A stretch of 64,000 nucleotides of DNA, taken from assembly GCA_948146395.1 (NCBI GenBank), contig OX411546.1:19609158-19673157 (forward strand), given 5' to 3'. Position 1 is the first letter of the stretch, and every line of letters begins with the position of its first letter. Under the pieces are notes generated by a model, which did no database searches, had not been told where the DNA came from, and saw only the letters and a list, made by a program, of their open reading frames with translations. The position numbers and the translations under genes are program-made. The stretch comes from Fragum whitleyi. Taxonomy: Eukaryota; Mollusca; Bivalvia; Cardiida; Cardiidae. Shown piece by piece: positions 35,393 to 47,153 of the stretch.

Positions 35393-36381
35393 ATCCCCTG
35401 CCGTTTTCGGCGAAGGGGATATAGTAATGCTCTCCGTCAGTCATTCTGTCATTCCGGTTCCGTCATTCCGTCATTCTATCCTCCTTTCACTAAACTTGTC
35501 CGGAGCATATCTCCTAAAGTATAATAGCTATCAACTTGAAACTTTATGGGTGGATAGATCTCATGGAGGAGAAGATCAGTGTTTAAGAACTACAACTCTT
35601 GCTTGCATAATTTTTTGAGTTAATGCCCTTTGTTATTTTTAAGACTTAGATTTTGTCCGGAGCATATCTCCTAAAGTATAATAGCTATCAACTTGAACCT
35701 TTATGGGTGGATATATCTCATGGAGGAGAAGTGCAGTGCACAAGAACAACAACTCTTGCTTGCATAATTTTGGAGTTATAGCCCTTTGTTATTTTTAAGA
35801 CTTAGATTTTGTCCATAGCATATCTCCTAAAGTATAATTGCTATCAACTTGAACCTTTATTGGTGGATATATCTCATGGAGGAGAAGTGCAGTGCACAAG
35901 AACAACAACTCTTGCTTGCATAATTTTGGAGTTATTGCCCTTTGTTATTTTTAAGACTTAGATTTTGTCTGGAGCATATCTCCTATAGTATTAAAGCTAT
36001 CAACTTGAACCTTTATGGGAGGATATATCTCATGGAGGAGAAGTACAATGCACAAGAACTACAACTCTGGCTTGCATAGTGGTGGAGTTATTGCCCTTTG
36101 TTATTTTTAAGACTTAGATTTTGTCCGGAGCATATCTCCTAAAGAATTTTAGCTATCAACTTGAAACTTTATGGGTGGATAGATCTCATGGAAAAGGAGT
36201 GCAGCGCACAAGAACTATAACTCTTGCTTGCATAATTTTGGAGTTATTGCCCTTTGTTATTTTAAAGACTTCGATTTTGTAGGGGCTTTATTTCTTAAAG
36301 TAGAACCCTTAATCTATTAGGCTTCAGTTTACTATCAAGCTTTCTCGGCGGGGGATGGCCATGTCCGACATAGCTCTTGTT
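35393..36381 (+). mobile_element. Tandem-array element, five 156-bp monomers
   Basis: 5' hairpin 35393-35420 (ATCCCCTGCCG arm), then a CCGTCATTC-type simple repeat (about 35434-35480), then monomers starting near 35501, 35658, 35814, 35970 and 36126, a 156-157 bp period. Each contains GCATATCTCCTAAAG and GAGTTATTGCCCTTTGTTA. The inverted partner CGGCGGGGGAT is at 36346-36356, followed by the hairpin ATGTC-C-GACAT (36361-36371) and CTTGTT (36376-36381). It lies 123 bp downstream of the SMPD2 stop. Confidence 0.8.
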
Positions 36382-36959
36382 TTAAAGGCAATTATAACAG
36401 TGTTACTTTAAGCTCTCGATTGACTTGATATCAAGGTAAATCTGTAATGGTTGCTTTTGGCTGTATGTAATTATTAAAATTCACCATTTCATGTTGTGAG
36501 GAAATTGTTTTATTGGCAAAATAACAGATTTTTTTAATTATCTTTTATAAACAATGGTCATTTAATACAAAGTTTATTTGGTTTTTGTATCTGTAATAGA
36601 TGACTTCTACTCAAACTATTTTGCTTTAGAAGGTGCTCATTCTCTTTATTGTGAAGCTGTAATATATTTATTTTATACATTTCAAAGTTTATTTAAGAAA
36701 TTCTATTATGTAGAAAAAACTTCTTTATGCCTCCACCATGAAGTGGTGATTCCTCTGTCCCTTAGTCTGAGGGTCTGAGTGTCTATGCATGTATAGCATG
36801 GCCGTAACTAGGATTTTGATATTTATACACACTCAGTAGGCGACCAACCGAGAATGTATAGTATAAAGGCAATATGTGGACTGTGACAAAAGATAAATTT
36901 CCTCACTCCACTCCCCTTTTCTATGATTTGAGTGTTGGTGAATAATTAAAACATCTTTA

Positions 36960-37090
36960 CTACAGCTTGAATAAGCTGTAGTTTTGATGTTATGATCATT
37001 CATCAACAACATTATGGAAAGAGGATTTATTTCCATTATGCACTTGTGTAATGTGCATAATGGAAGTTACACCCTTGTATATGTGGGTGA
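36960..37090. mobile_element. CTACAGCTT hairpin element, copy 1
   Basis: Hairpin CTACAGCTTGAATAAGCTGTAG, then CAACA...GAAAGAGGATTTATTTCCAT, CATTATGCACTTGTGTAATG and GGAAGTTACACCCTTG. It aligns throughout with 62283-62405. Confidence 0.65.
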
Positions 37091-37182
37091 GTGGATGGCT
37101 GTTTCAGTGAGTGTATCAGTGTGCGTGCACAACCATTGTCTGCAACATAACCAACCTACAAAATAACTTGGCACAGTTCTAT

Positions 37183-37253
37183 GACTCAGCGCAAAACAGT
37201 TGTAACTGCCTATTTAATGTTTATAGGCAGTTACAACTGTTTTTTGCTGAACC
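37183..37253. repeat. Imperfect hairpin, GGCTCAGCG family
   Basis: Arms contain AAACAGTTGTAACTGCCTAT and ATAGGCAGTTACAACTGTTT; the outer arm (GACTCAGCGC against TTGCTGAACC) has mismatches. Same family as 8195-8262. Confidence 0.85.
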
Positions 37254-37339
37254 ATTAAATTGTGTTCCTATCTTCCACACTTATTGCTGGGTTTCAAAAT
37301 CACTTGGCATATGTTTTCTTCTTGATGAGTACTATAGGT

Positions 37340-37779
37340 ACACTTAACAACATCATGAAGTTGACAAGTTGAATGTATTTTTGAATGATTAAGGAATGAA
37401 ATTGAATGAGAGTGAGGAGTAAGTCTTGAGTGAATTTTATGGGAGGTAATCCTATATCGCAAATTTTGTTCAGGATGAACAAAATTAGCTTTATTGATTA
37501 CTTCCCTTCAATTAAATATGCATATAAATTCTATACATAGCTTCCTATTTCAAGAACATATGAGATGCTAACACTTTGAGTTATGTCATTTGAAGCGCAA
37601 TTTTTCTCTATCAAAATTTATTTTGAATAATGTTGTTGATTCTGTATTTTTCAATGGGTTAGAGCGTTTTTGAATGGTTTGAGCGAGTGTTTAGAATGAA
37701 TGAGTGGAGCGCTGAGTGAGCAATTAAGAATGGTTTTGATTGAGGTGAAAGTCAATTTCATGATGAAACTAACTGCAGT
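37340..37779. mobile_element. ACAGTTAG-family MITE, full length, reverse orientation
   Basis: It begins ACACTTAACAACATCATGAA (37340) and ends GTCAATTTCATGATGAAACT-AACTG. Central palindrome at 37440-37507 (GGGAGGTAATCCTATATCGC arm). It has the family's GAATGAATGAGTGGAGCGCT word. Confidence 0.8.
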
Positions 37780-38184
37780 TTTTGTGCGGTGAGCCGTGAA
37801 ATCTACATTAATATATAGATTCTCGAGCGCAGTTTTGAAAATACACCTAAAGTGTCATGCAAAAAGATTGTTCAGATACACCAAGGCCAAGGTCATGGCT
37901 ATCTTGAAAAAAAAAAGAAAAGAAAGAAAGAAAAAAAAACACAAAACATGCATACAAAGTTAAGAGACAGCACAAATCATAACACTACTGCAAAAGGGTA
38001 CCATTAAAAGACCATTATTGACCCATGAAAACAAGGAAAACCATCAAAAGGAGCCACTAGTCTTTGTAAAAAAAATGAAAATTTAATGGGTGACACTTTT
38101 AGCCATTAAAATGCTTACTAATGGCCATTAATTCAAGATGGAACTTGGTCTTGTCTGAAATATAATTCAGTCAAGAGATGAAGA

Positions 38185-38450
38185 GAGTATTTGTAGGTTT
38201 TGTCGAGGTATGAAACTAAACACCTGATCATAATGTATGAAAATGATAAGGAATTCATACATGAGTGTAGTTAGGTCTTCAGTTTCAAACCTTCAGAAAA
38301 AAATAAATATTCTCGTCATATCTTATGATTTAATATCATGAAGCAAATATGAAAGATTCATTAATAATGAAGGCAATTTCTTAAGGGACTAGATTTTGTG
38401 GAAGCTTACAAAATAGCTGCCTACTCAGAATTGTTTTCATTGATAAATAA
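38185..38450. mobile_element. MITE with GGTATGAAACTAA foldback
   Basis: GAGGTATGAAACTAAACACC and CTTCAGTTTCAAACCTTCAG foldback, then TATCATGAAGCAAA and CTTACAAAATAGCTGCCTAC. It ends beside the 38464 array element. Confidence 0.6.
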
Positions 38451-38463
38451 AACCAGAGTTTTT

Positions 38464-41329
38464 AGCTCACCTGAGCACAAAGTGCTCAAGGTGAGCTATT
38501 GTGGTAAGGTGGATGTCCGTCGTGCGTCGTGCGATGTCCGTCGTCAACATTTGCCTTGTATGCACTCTAGAGGCCACATTTTTTGCCCGATCAATCCTGA
38601 ATTTTGGTCAGAATGATTGTCTTGATGAAATCTCGGATGAGTTCTAAATTGGGTCAACTGGGGTCAAAAACTAGGTCACAGGGTCAAATCTAAGAAAAAC
38701 CTTGTATGCACACTAGGGGCCACATTTTTTGCCAGATCAATCCTGAAATTTGGTCAGAATGATTGTCTTGATAAAATATCGGACAAGTTCGAAATTGGGT
38801 CAACTGGGGTCAAAAACTAGGTCACGGGGTCAAATCTAAGAAAAACCTTGTATGCACTCTAGAGGCCACATTTTTTGCCCGATCAACCTGAAAGTTGGCG
38901 AGAATGATTGCCTTGATGAAATCTCGAAAGAGTTTAAAATTGGGTCAGCTGGGGTCAAAAACTAGGTCATGGGGTCAAATCCAAGAAAAACCTTGTAGGC
39001 ACTGTTGTGGCCGCGTTTATTGCCCGATCAACCTGAATTTTGGTCAGAATGATCGTCTTAATGAAATCTTGAATGAATCCCAAATTGGGTCAATCGGGGT
39101 CAAAAACTAGGTCACGGGGTCAAATCTACGAAAAACCTTGTATGCACTCTAGAGGCAACATTTTTTGCCCATTCAACCTGAATTGTTGTCAGAATGATTG
39201 TCTTGATGAAATCTCGAACAAGTTCAAAATTGGGTCAACAGGGGTTAAAAACTAGGTCACGAGGTCAAATCTAAGAAAAACCTTGTATGCACTCTAGAGG
39301 CCACATTTTTTGCCCGATCAACCTGAAGTTTGGTCAGAATGATTGTCTTGATGAAATCTTGGACAGGTTCTAAATTGGGTCATCTGGGGTCAAAAACTAG
39401 GTCACAGGGTCAAATCTTAGAAAAACCTTGTAGGCACTCTAGTGGCCACATTTTTTGCCCGATCAACAAGAATTTTGGTCAGAATGATTGTTTTGATGAA
39501 TTCTTGGACAAGTTCGAAATTGGGTCAACTGGGGTTAAAAACTAGGTCACAGGGTCAAATCTAAGAAAAACCTTGTATGCACTCTAGAGGCCACATTTTT
39601 TGTCCGATCAACCTGAATTTTGGTGAGAATGATTGTCTTGATGAAATCTTGGAAAGGTTCTAAATTGGGTCATCTTGGGTCAAAAAAAGGTCACAGGGTC
39701 AAATCTTAGAAAAACCTTGTAGGCACTCTAGTGGCCACATTTTTTGCCCGATCAACGAGAATTTTGGTCAGAATGATTGTTTTGATGAAATCTTGGACAA
39801 GTTCGAAATTGGGTCAACTGGGGTCAAAAACTAGGTCACAGGGTCAAATCTAAGAAAAACCTTGAATGCACTCTAGGGGCCACATTTTTTGTCCGATCAA
39901 TCCTGATATTTGGTCAGAATGATTGTCTTGATAAAATCTCGGACAAAGTCGAAATTGGGTCAACTGGGGTCAAAAACTAGGTCATGGGGTCAAATCTAAG
40001 AAAAATCTTGTATGCACTCTAGAGGCTACATTTTTTGCCCGATCAACCTGAAAGTTGGTGAGAATGATTGCCTTGATGAAATCTCGAAAGAGTTCAAAAT
40101 TGGGTCAGCTGGGGTCAAAAACTAGGTCACCGGGTCAAATCCAAGAAAAACCTTGTAGGCACTGTTGTGGCCGCGTTTATTGCCGGATCAACCTGAATTT
40201 TGGTCAGAATGATCGTCTTAATGAAATCTTGAATGAATCCCAAATTGGGTCAATCGGGGTCAAAAACTAGATCACGGGGTCAAATCTACGAAAAACCTTG
40301 TATGCACTCTAGAGGCAACATTTTTTGCCCATTCAACCTGAATTGTTGTCAGAATGATTGTCTTGATGAAATCTCGAACAAGTTCAAAATTGGGTCAACT
40401 GGGGTTAAAAACTAGGTCACGGGGTCAAATCTAAGAAAAACCTTGTATGCACTCTAGAGACCACATTTTTTGCCCGATCAACCTGAATTTTGGTGAGAAT
40501 GATTGTCTTGATGAAATCTTGGACAGGTTCTAAATTGGGTCATCTGGGGTCAAAAAAAGGTCACAGGGTCAAATCTTAGAAAAACCTTGTAGGCACTCTA
40601 GTGGCCACATTTTTTGCCCGATCAACGAGAATTTTGTTCAGAATCATTGTTTTGATGAAATCTTGGACAAGTTCAAAATTGGGTCAACTGGGATCAAAAA
40701 CTAGGTCACGGGGTCAAATCTAAGAAAAACCTTGTATGCACTCTAGAGGCCACATTTTTTGCCCAATCAACCTGAATTTTGGTCAGAATGATTGTCTTGA
40801 TAAATTCTCGGACAAGTTTGAAATTGGGTCACCTGGGATCAAAAACTAGGTCACAGGGTCAAATCTAAGAAAAACCTTGTATGCACTCTAGGGGCCACAT
40901 TTTTTGCCAGATCAATCCTGAAATTTGGTCAGAATGATTGTCTTGATGAAATCTCAGGACAAGTTTGAAATTGCGTCATCTGGGGTCAAAAACTAGGTCA
41001 CAGGGTCAAATCTAAGAAAAACCTTGTTTGCACTCTAGAGGCCACAATTTTTCGCCAATCAACCTGAAAGTTGGTCAGAATGATTGTCTAGATGAAATCT
41101 CGGATGAGATCGAAATTGGGTCATCTTGGGTTAAAAATAGATCACAAAATCAATTATAAAAATCCTTGTTAGTCAACCTTAAAATTGTAAAAAACGGATT
41201 CTCAAGTTGTATAGAAGCAACAGCTTTGTTTAGCTCAGTCATTCATCATTCTATTTCTCATTCTTCTTTTTGAAAATTTTAGACAGTTCATTCAGGTGAG
41301 CGATTAAGGGCCACTATGGCCCTCTTGTT
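38464..41329 (+). mobile_element. Tandem-array element, about eighteen 145-bp monomers
   Basis: 5' hairpin 38464-38497 (AGCTCACCTGAGCAC with GTGCTCAAGGTGAGCT), then GTCCGTCGTGCGTCGTG-type text (about 38513-38540), then the monomer array 38556-41165, then a tail, the inverted partner CAGGTGAGC at 41293-41301, the perfect hairpin AGGGCCA-CTA-TGGCCCT at 41307-41323 and CTTGTT at 41324-41329. Short ORFs of 60-72 codons across the array come from the repeat unit and are not genes. Confidence 0.85.
38556..41165 (+). repeat. 145-bp satellite-like array with 8-unit higher-order repeat
   Basis: The anchor AAAAACCTTG recurs every 145 (143-146) bp from about 38550 to 41020, giving about 18 units. Each unit holds GGTCAGAATGATTGTCTTGA, a TTGGGTCAACTGGGGTCAAA block and AGGTCACAGGGTCAAATCTA. 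Variants unique to one unit (TGTTGTGGCCGCGTTTATTG, about 39003 and 40163; AATGAATCCCAAATTGGGTC, about 39072 and 40232) recur exactly 1160 bp later, which is eight units. A segment of the array was therefore duplicated as a block. Confidence 0.9.
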
Positions 41330-41667
41330 TTGATAACCACAAGGTAATGGCTGAAGGTCAAACAATAAAATCATAAGACTTGTCTTGTCCAGAGCATATT
41401 GTCAATATTAAATAACCAGATTTCAAAATAACTTGGCACATTTCTTTTCCTTGATGAGTACTACCTATGTACTAATTTCATTCAAGAGGGGTTTTGTATA
41501 CACCAATAAAACTGATCTTATTTAATCAAACAGTATCTTAGGCATTCCTTTTACTTCTCAGATATAATTTCTATCCTATGAATTATTAAAAAAAACTTAA
41601 TATTGTTTTAAATATACATGTACATCCAAATATGTATAGCTGCTTTGTTTTATTATTCCTTGTATTA

Positions 41668-41925
41668 GAAACTGCCCTGCGTTGAGGATGACAAAACATT
41701 GAAAACTGTTTTCCAAATTTACCCCACTTTTAATATGCACTTGCGTGCAGGGTGGGTTACTATTTGCAAACAGTTTACACCATTTTGTAATTGCTTAATG
41801 CAGGGCAGCCCTGTGTTTGAGAGCTTTGAGATTATTCCCCGCTTTGCACGTGCACATATGTGCAAAGTGAGGTATCAATTCATAAACGCTTTGCAAATGT
41901 TTTCATCCTGAAGGGAGGGCAGATT
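41668..41925. mobile_element. CCCGCTTTGCACG-family MITEs, two units side by side
   Basis: First foldback runs from CTGCCCTGCGTTGAGGATGA to TTAATGCAGGGCAG; the second has CCCCGCTTTGCACGTGCACA and a decayed right end (TTTTCATCCTGAAGGGAGGG). Confidence 0.6.
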
Positions 41926-42006
41926 TCTGTGGCATCAAAACTATGTGTTAATTGATCTAATACTAAAGTCCTTTGAGATTTTAGATTTGACTGATTACGT
42001 TTGTGC

Positions 42007-42372
42007 CAGTTAAAACATTATGAAATTGACACCCACTGTCTTGAAAACCATTCAATATCACTCTCTCAGGGCTCCATTCATTCATTCCAAAAACTCACTC
42101 TTATCAATCAAAAACGCTCCGAATTTATTGCAAAACATTACTTAATCAATCAAATCGATCAGCATTTAAATATAATCGATCAAATTATTCTACGATTTTT
42201 TTGTCTGGTTGGATTTTAAAGTGGCTGATTGGTCCGCTAGGACACACAAACTGAACAAAATTAGGGATACTGGATTAACCTCCTTTAATTTCGCTCAAAC
42301 TCTCTCCACACACTCATTCAATTTCATTTCCAAATCATTCATCTTGTCAATTTCATGATTTTATTAACTGTG
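42007..42372. mobile_element. ACAGTTAG-family MITE, one palindrome arm deleted
   Basis: It runs from CCAGTTAAAACATTATGAAA (42007) to TCAATTTCATGATTTTATTA-ACTG. It has CTCCATTCATTCATTCCAAA and a single central arm, AACAAAATTAGGGATACTGG. Confidence 0.75.
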
Positions 42373-43299
42373 CCTGTGCTTGACATTTCCATCAAAGTCA
42401 ATTTCAAATGTGCATGAAGTAGATACTCTGGGAAGCCTGTGCATTTGCCATTCGCTTTGTAGATTATAGATACGGTCTCAAAGGTTATTTCGACAATCAG
42501 GTTACCTTCTTATTGCACTATGTGGCTGTCCAGTTTGCTTAATGTTAGTACCTTATGAAGATGTCAAATTGTTGTAAATGTCTGTAAAAAACACGAGTGC
42601 ATGTGGATGAATGCAGAGAAAAAAATAGTACAACCTCAAAACGTACATACAAAATTAAGAGACAGCACACATCAAAACGCATTTGATACATCCAATGTAT
42701 TCATTTGCATGAGAGATAGATTTACCTTGATTTATAATATCTCTTTTATCTGTAGCAATTTTATAAAAATCTGAATAAATAAGTTTATGATTAATTATAA
42801 GACTAGAACAATTGTTCTCTTATTTCGTGATGTAGTTATAACCTGTACGTCTGCTCGCTCCTTTCGATTATTTCAACATCGACAATTTTGTAATGATACA
42901 AAAATCCCTATTTAAAATGCTCAATGTGACAAATTCCCTTTTTTTCTTAAGGAAATAAAAGTATGACACATTTTATAACAAACTTATGAAACGATTAAAA
43001 TTACATATGTAAAATAGAAAATGATATCTGTATGGAAGTATAAAATATTTAATTCTACCAGGTGTTAAATATTTTTGGATCATTAACCTTGCACGGTATG
43101 ATACGTCAAATTACCACTTAACCGCATTAAACCATCTGCCATCCTTATTTCATACACTTGTCTCTTGCCAGATTATACTAACCTCTTCCCAGTCGGACTG
43201 AACTGAAATTATTCAAGAAATAAATATGAAACATGTATGTGTAGACTTCATTGAGATATAAAATTAAAAACAAACTAATCACACTTCTGAGAAGAGAAA

Positions 43300-43555
43300 A
43301 TTTGTTGATTTTATGAAAGGTGTGAAACTCAATACCTAATCACACTTCTGTGATTAGGTTTATGGTTTCATACCTCTATGAAATCATTAAATACTATCCG
43401 TTCATATCTTATAATTAACATCATGAAGTTAAAAACCGTAAAGATTTAACCATTATAAGATATGTTTTTTTAATATGACTACTTTTCCTGCTAAATAGTT
43501 TCCAACATAGCTGCGTACTCAAGATTTTTCATAGACTAATGAAACATACCCTTCG
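43300..43555. mobile_element. MITE with GGTATGAAAC foldback
   Basis: TGAAACTCAATACCTAATCA and TGATTAGGTTTATGGTTTCA foldback, then CATCATGAAGTTA and AACATAGCTGCGTACTCAAG. Confidence 0.6.
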
Positions 43556-43970
43556 TTCAGGATCACACAACGGTGCAAACAGTTTGCCAATTTTACCCCT
43601 TCCCCTTTTCACGTGCACTTGCGTACAAAGCGGGGAATAATTGGCAAACTGTTCGCACCCTTTCGGAACACCACTCGGCCAATCTCACGATCAATATCTT
43701 TAGATTCTTAATAGTAACGGCTGAAAAAATCTCAATTTTTGAAAATGATTCGTCATTCTCAAAAATTTAGATTTTTCAGTCGTTATTTACTGCAAAAGAT
43801 ATAAATCTACAGAGCTAGTTTTTCTTACACTGTTTCCGCCTAACAAAATGCCCGTTTTTTTACATACCCATCCGCTTTACATACATCCCAGGTCTGTTGC
43901 AGTTTACGGAAATGGCAGAGTGATGTTCCGAATGTGTTCGCACCGTTTTGCCATCAGGAAGGCAGGGCTG
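43552..43970. mobile_element. CCCGCTTTGCACG-family MITE, longer form
   Basis: Ends CCCTTCGTTCAGGATCACAC and CGTTTTGCCATCAGGAAGGC are inverted relatives. Inside are CACGTGCACTTGCGTACAAA-GCGGGG and an inner palindrome (CTGAAAAAATCTCAATTTTT / AAAAATTTAGATTTTTCAG, about 43721-43780). Confidence 0.6.
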
Positions 43971-44021
43971 CAAATCGATATACAATTTGTTGATTTGAGT
44001 GAAATGCTTATTTTTTTTTAA

Positions 44022-44165
44022 TTATTCAGAAGCGTTTTAGAACGTCTACGGAGCGTTTTTGAATGGTTGGGTGAGTGTTTATAATGAATGATTGGAGCGC
44101 TGATCGTGTGGTTTTAATGTTTTTGATCGAGGTCAACGTCAATTTCACGATGTTACTAACTGTAG
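44022..44165. mobile_element. ACAGTTAG-family MITE, one terminal half
   Basis: Only the end module is present: AGCGTTTTTGAATGGTT, AATGAATGATTGGAGCGCTG, then TCAATTTCACGATGTTACTA-ACTGTA. Confidence 0.7.
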
Positions 44166-44799
44166 TAGAAATAAGATTTGTTTCGAATTTCCGTCAAAAT
44201 GAATCGAAATGGTTTCGTGCTCAATTGAGAATTTTCTCAAATTTAGAACTCAAAAAATACATAAACATTAAGGTACATGTAACATCGATACGTTTTTGTA
44301 TAACAACTTATTACCGTTATCTTTATTTAAGCTCACACATTTGTATTGATATTACAACATAATAAAGGCTTAAATCTCAAATTGAAGTGTGAGAAAATTT
44401 CGAGTTGAGAATTAGAAAGTTATATTACTTCGAGCCAGGATAGCATTCAAAATTCATTCATCACATAATTTAATTCTATTCTGAATTTAACCTAAAAGCA
44501 TTTACTATGGCAATTTCACAATGTTCATAACTGTATCGTTAATTCGTTATTGATTTAGTAATAGACCAACAAAACATTGTACGAGAAACGGGACTCCGGG
44601 AAAACAAGCTTATGATTAGAATTCAGGTCACATGAACAGCAAAACGTGTGACGAATGTTATGTTTGACGTTTATGACGCTTCCTATCTCTGCAATCATAT
44701 TGTTATCAGAATTCGTAGACTTCCATAGCATTATAAAACCTGCTGTATTCTAGAGATAAAAGGACAAACTACCAGAAAAAATGCTCATCTCGCTTGGAT

Positions 44800-44957
44800 T
44801 ATTTGTGAGATAGCAGCTGGAGGCTAGGAAATGATGGGATAGTTGTACTGGTGAGAGGAATACCAGGGATCCTTCGTTAGGTGCTCCAGTCTCCGCGATA
44901 TAAATGAAAAAAATGTTAAAAGCGGCGCAAAACTCAACTCAATCAATCAATCAATCC
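44800..44957 (+). mobile_element. tRNA-Lys SINE, 3' part with (AATC)n tail
   Basis: It runs from TTGTGAGATAGCAGCTGGAG to AGCGGCGCAAAACTCAACTC followed by (AATC)n at about 44938-44956. Confidence 0.75.
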
Positions 44958-45796
44958 ATAGCGTTCTTAGACCTGCTCTATTCTAGAGATAAAAGGACAA
45001 ACTACCAGAAAGAATGCTTATTTCGAAATGAGCGTATATTTGATGATGTCTTTGCTCGAATGCTAAGTGAAGACTCTGATTAGAATGTGCATTTGCACAT
45101 TCTGATCAGAGCTTTCACTTTGTAGAAGTTAGATCCAGACCAGTGGCGAATGCCATTCGGAAATATTTCAAATGGGGGCCTACAGGTCGATAGACTATAG
45201 TGATCATTTATTTTGAAAGTGTTAGAAATATCACTGACAATACTAAATGAGCCCGCAGTTGACTTTTTCGACAGTTTAATCTCTACGCGCGTACAGACTC
45301 GGACCAGCCTGTCCATTCGTATTCGCATTCTGATCACTTCCAGAGATCGCTACGGATCCTATGCTTCAAATACACGATGTGTCTATACTGCCTAAATGCT
45401 ACTCTACGTGACCAGTGACGCGACACGGATTCGAGGCTTACGATCTTCGGTTTCTCTCTAATCACATGTTCGCCACAGGTCGTTTGGTAAATATAGTAAC
45501 TTTGATATATCACACAAATTGCCTTTTATCGTTGTAGAAAAGCTTGATTTATATTAATCATTCAAATTGTGTACTACCATTTCAATTCTGTCATAAGACG
45601 CATCCAAATTCAAATAGTCACGTTTAATTGTTAATACCTCTTCATTGAATTGTGAATAGACTGGCGACTCAAACCTCTACTTGATTGCATTATCCGTCGG
45701 CACAAAGGCTTCTTAATGGACGCATTTTCTGTGACGCGACAGAATATCTTTTAACTTCGACAATTTGCGCAAGGTTGGATGTGTAGGAACATTTTG

Positions 45797-45995
45797 TGAG
45801 ATGATAGCAATATACGTCGATCTACATTAAATTAAATAAAATGAGGTTTCGATAATTTCGTCCGATTTGTGGTATTTTCAGCGATTTCCATTTTTTGAGA
45901 TGATAGCAATATACGTCGATCTACATTAAATTAAATAAAATAAAGTTTTGATAATTTCATCCGATTTTGTGGTATTTTCAGCGATTTCCATTACC
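45797..45995. repeat. 99-bp tandem duplication
   Basis: TGAGATGATAGCAATATACG occurs at 45797 and 45896. The two units differ at only a few positions and both end GTATTTTCAGCGATTTCCAT. Confidence 0.9.
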
Positions 45996-46105
45996 TCCCT
46001 TAAATTTCATTCATAAACTCGCTCCTTACAATCATTCAATATCATTACAAAATCATTTAACCTCTCAATTTCTCGATATTTATTGTTGTTATCTGTACCT
46101 TCAGT
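45990..46105. mobile_element. ACAGTTAG-family MITE fragment
   Basis: It runs from TTACCTCCCTTAAATTTCAT through CTCAATTTCTCGATATTTAT, the half downstream of the central palindrome. Confidence 0.6.
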
Positions 46106-46139
46106 GCAACGTCCTTTTTTTTCAGGGAAACTTTTTTGA

Positions 46140-46240
46140 TTTAATTCAAATTTAATCAGTGCACGTTCAAAGCGGGGGAAAATTGGAAAACTGTTTGCGC
46201 CGATTTGTAATCCTGAACGCAGGCAGGACAGGATTAACCG
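46140..46240. mobile_element. CCCGCTTTGCACG-family fragment
   Basis: GTGCACGTTCAAAGCGGGGG and GTAATCCTGAACGCAGGCAG match the right half of the family. A similar scrap lies at about 46490-46520. Confidence 0.5.
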
Positions 46241-46514
46241 TGAGAAAGTACTTAATCAATTAAGACGCTTAACCTTGTAATCTTTTACACTAACATACCG
46301 ATCAGAGATTAAAATTGAAAAGCCTTAACGCGTAAAACCCCCAGAACACTACTCGGCCGAGACTGATCGAACCCCCGTGAACAGCTGAATCTTACCAAGG
46401 TTGACATGCTGCATACAAATATAACCAATTTACCATGTGTTCATTGTGAAAGCTTTCAAAAGTGGGATACAATTTTCATTGGTTCGCAAACGTTTTTGCA
46501 TCCTGAACGCGGGA

Positions 46515-46640
46515 CAGGGTACGTCGGACTGTCAATTTAGAAGTCCCGGGCTCGATCCCTGACGGCGGCACTCATTCTCTCCGACTGTTTATCTCTCACA
46601 AATGGGTTAATAATCGTAGACCTACAGTTAACAACAATGT
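46515..46640 (+). mobile_element. tRNA-Lys SINE, 5' part
   Basis: A partial tRNA-like head (GTCGGACTGTCAATTTAGAA, GGGCTCGATCCCTGACGGCG) with the anticodon loop altered, then TTTATCTCTCACAAATGGGT and CGTAGACCTAC. It is cut by the MITE at 46655. Confidence 0.65.
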
Positions 46641-46654
46641 GAGATGAACGATTT

Positions 46655-46798
46655 TGGGATGATTTAGGAATGAAATTGAATGAGTGTGTGGTGCGAGTTT
46701 TGAGTGAATTTAATGGGAGGTAATCCAATATCGCGAGTGAGCGATTTGAATGGTTTTGATCGAATTGAATGTTAATTTCACGATGTAACTAACTGTAT
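46655..46798. mobile_element. ACAGTTAG-family MITE with internal deletion
   Basis: One half (GATTTAGGAATGAAATTGAA to GGGAGGTAATCCAATATCGC, 46655-46734) is joined directly to the far end (GAGTGAGCGATTTGAATGGT to AACTGTA, 46735-46797). The whole middle is missing. Confidence 0.7.
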
Positions 46799-46869
46799 GT
46801 GGAATTGTAATTAATTGGTAATTAATTGGTAATTGTAATTGGTATTAATCAAAGGCCCCAGCCTCGATA

Positions 46870-47153
46870 TAAATGTATAAATCGCGATTTCACTGACATT
46901 ATTCAAATTTTGAGCGTCTCATAGGTTTTTGAAGAATTAGGAATCCACCTATAGAACTTTTATGCATTTTTTTTATTAAAGGGAGGTAATCAATATCGCC
47001 AATTTTTTTCATCCTGAACAAAATTTGCAGTAATGGATTACCTCCCATTAAATTCACTCAAAACTCGCTCTATAAACTCATTCAATTTCATTCCTCAGTC
47101 ATTCAAATATCATCCACCTTGTCAACGTCACGATGTTGTTAACTGTAGCAGTC
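46870..47153. mobile_element. ACAGTTAG-family MITE, 3' two thirds
   Basis: It starts inside the family at CGCGATTTCACTGACATTAT, has the central palindrome at 46980-47046 and ends GTCAACGTCACGATGTTGTT-AACTGTAG. Confidence 0.75.

Noticed and set aside
38895..40415. Several similar open frames of 60-71 codons (ending GSIGVKN or GSTGVKN)
   Set aside because: They are translations of the 145 bp tandem repeat and repeat with its period; no independent coding evidence.
38556..41165. CRISPR-like regular repeats
   Set aside because: The units are contiguous 145 bp tandem repeats without unique spacers, in a eukaryotic intron-rich context.
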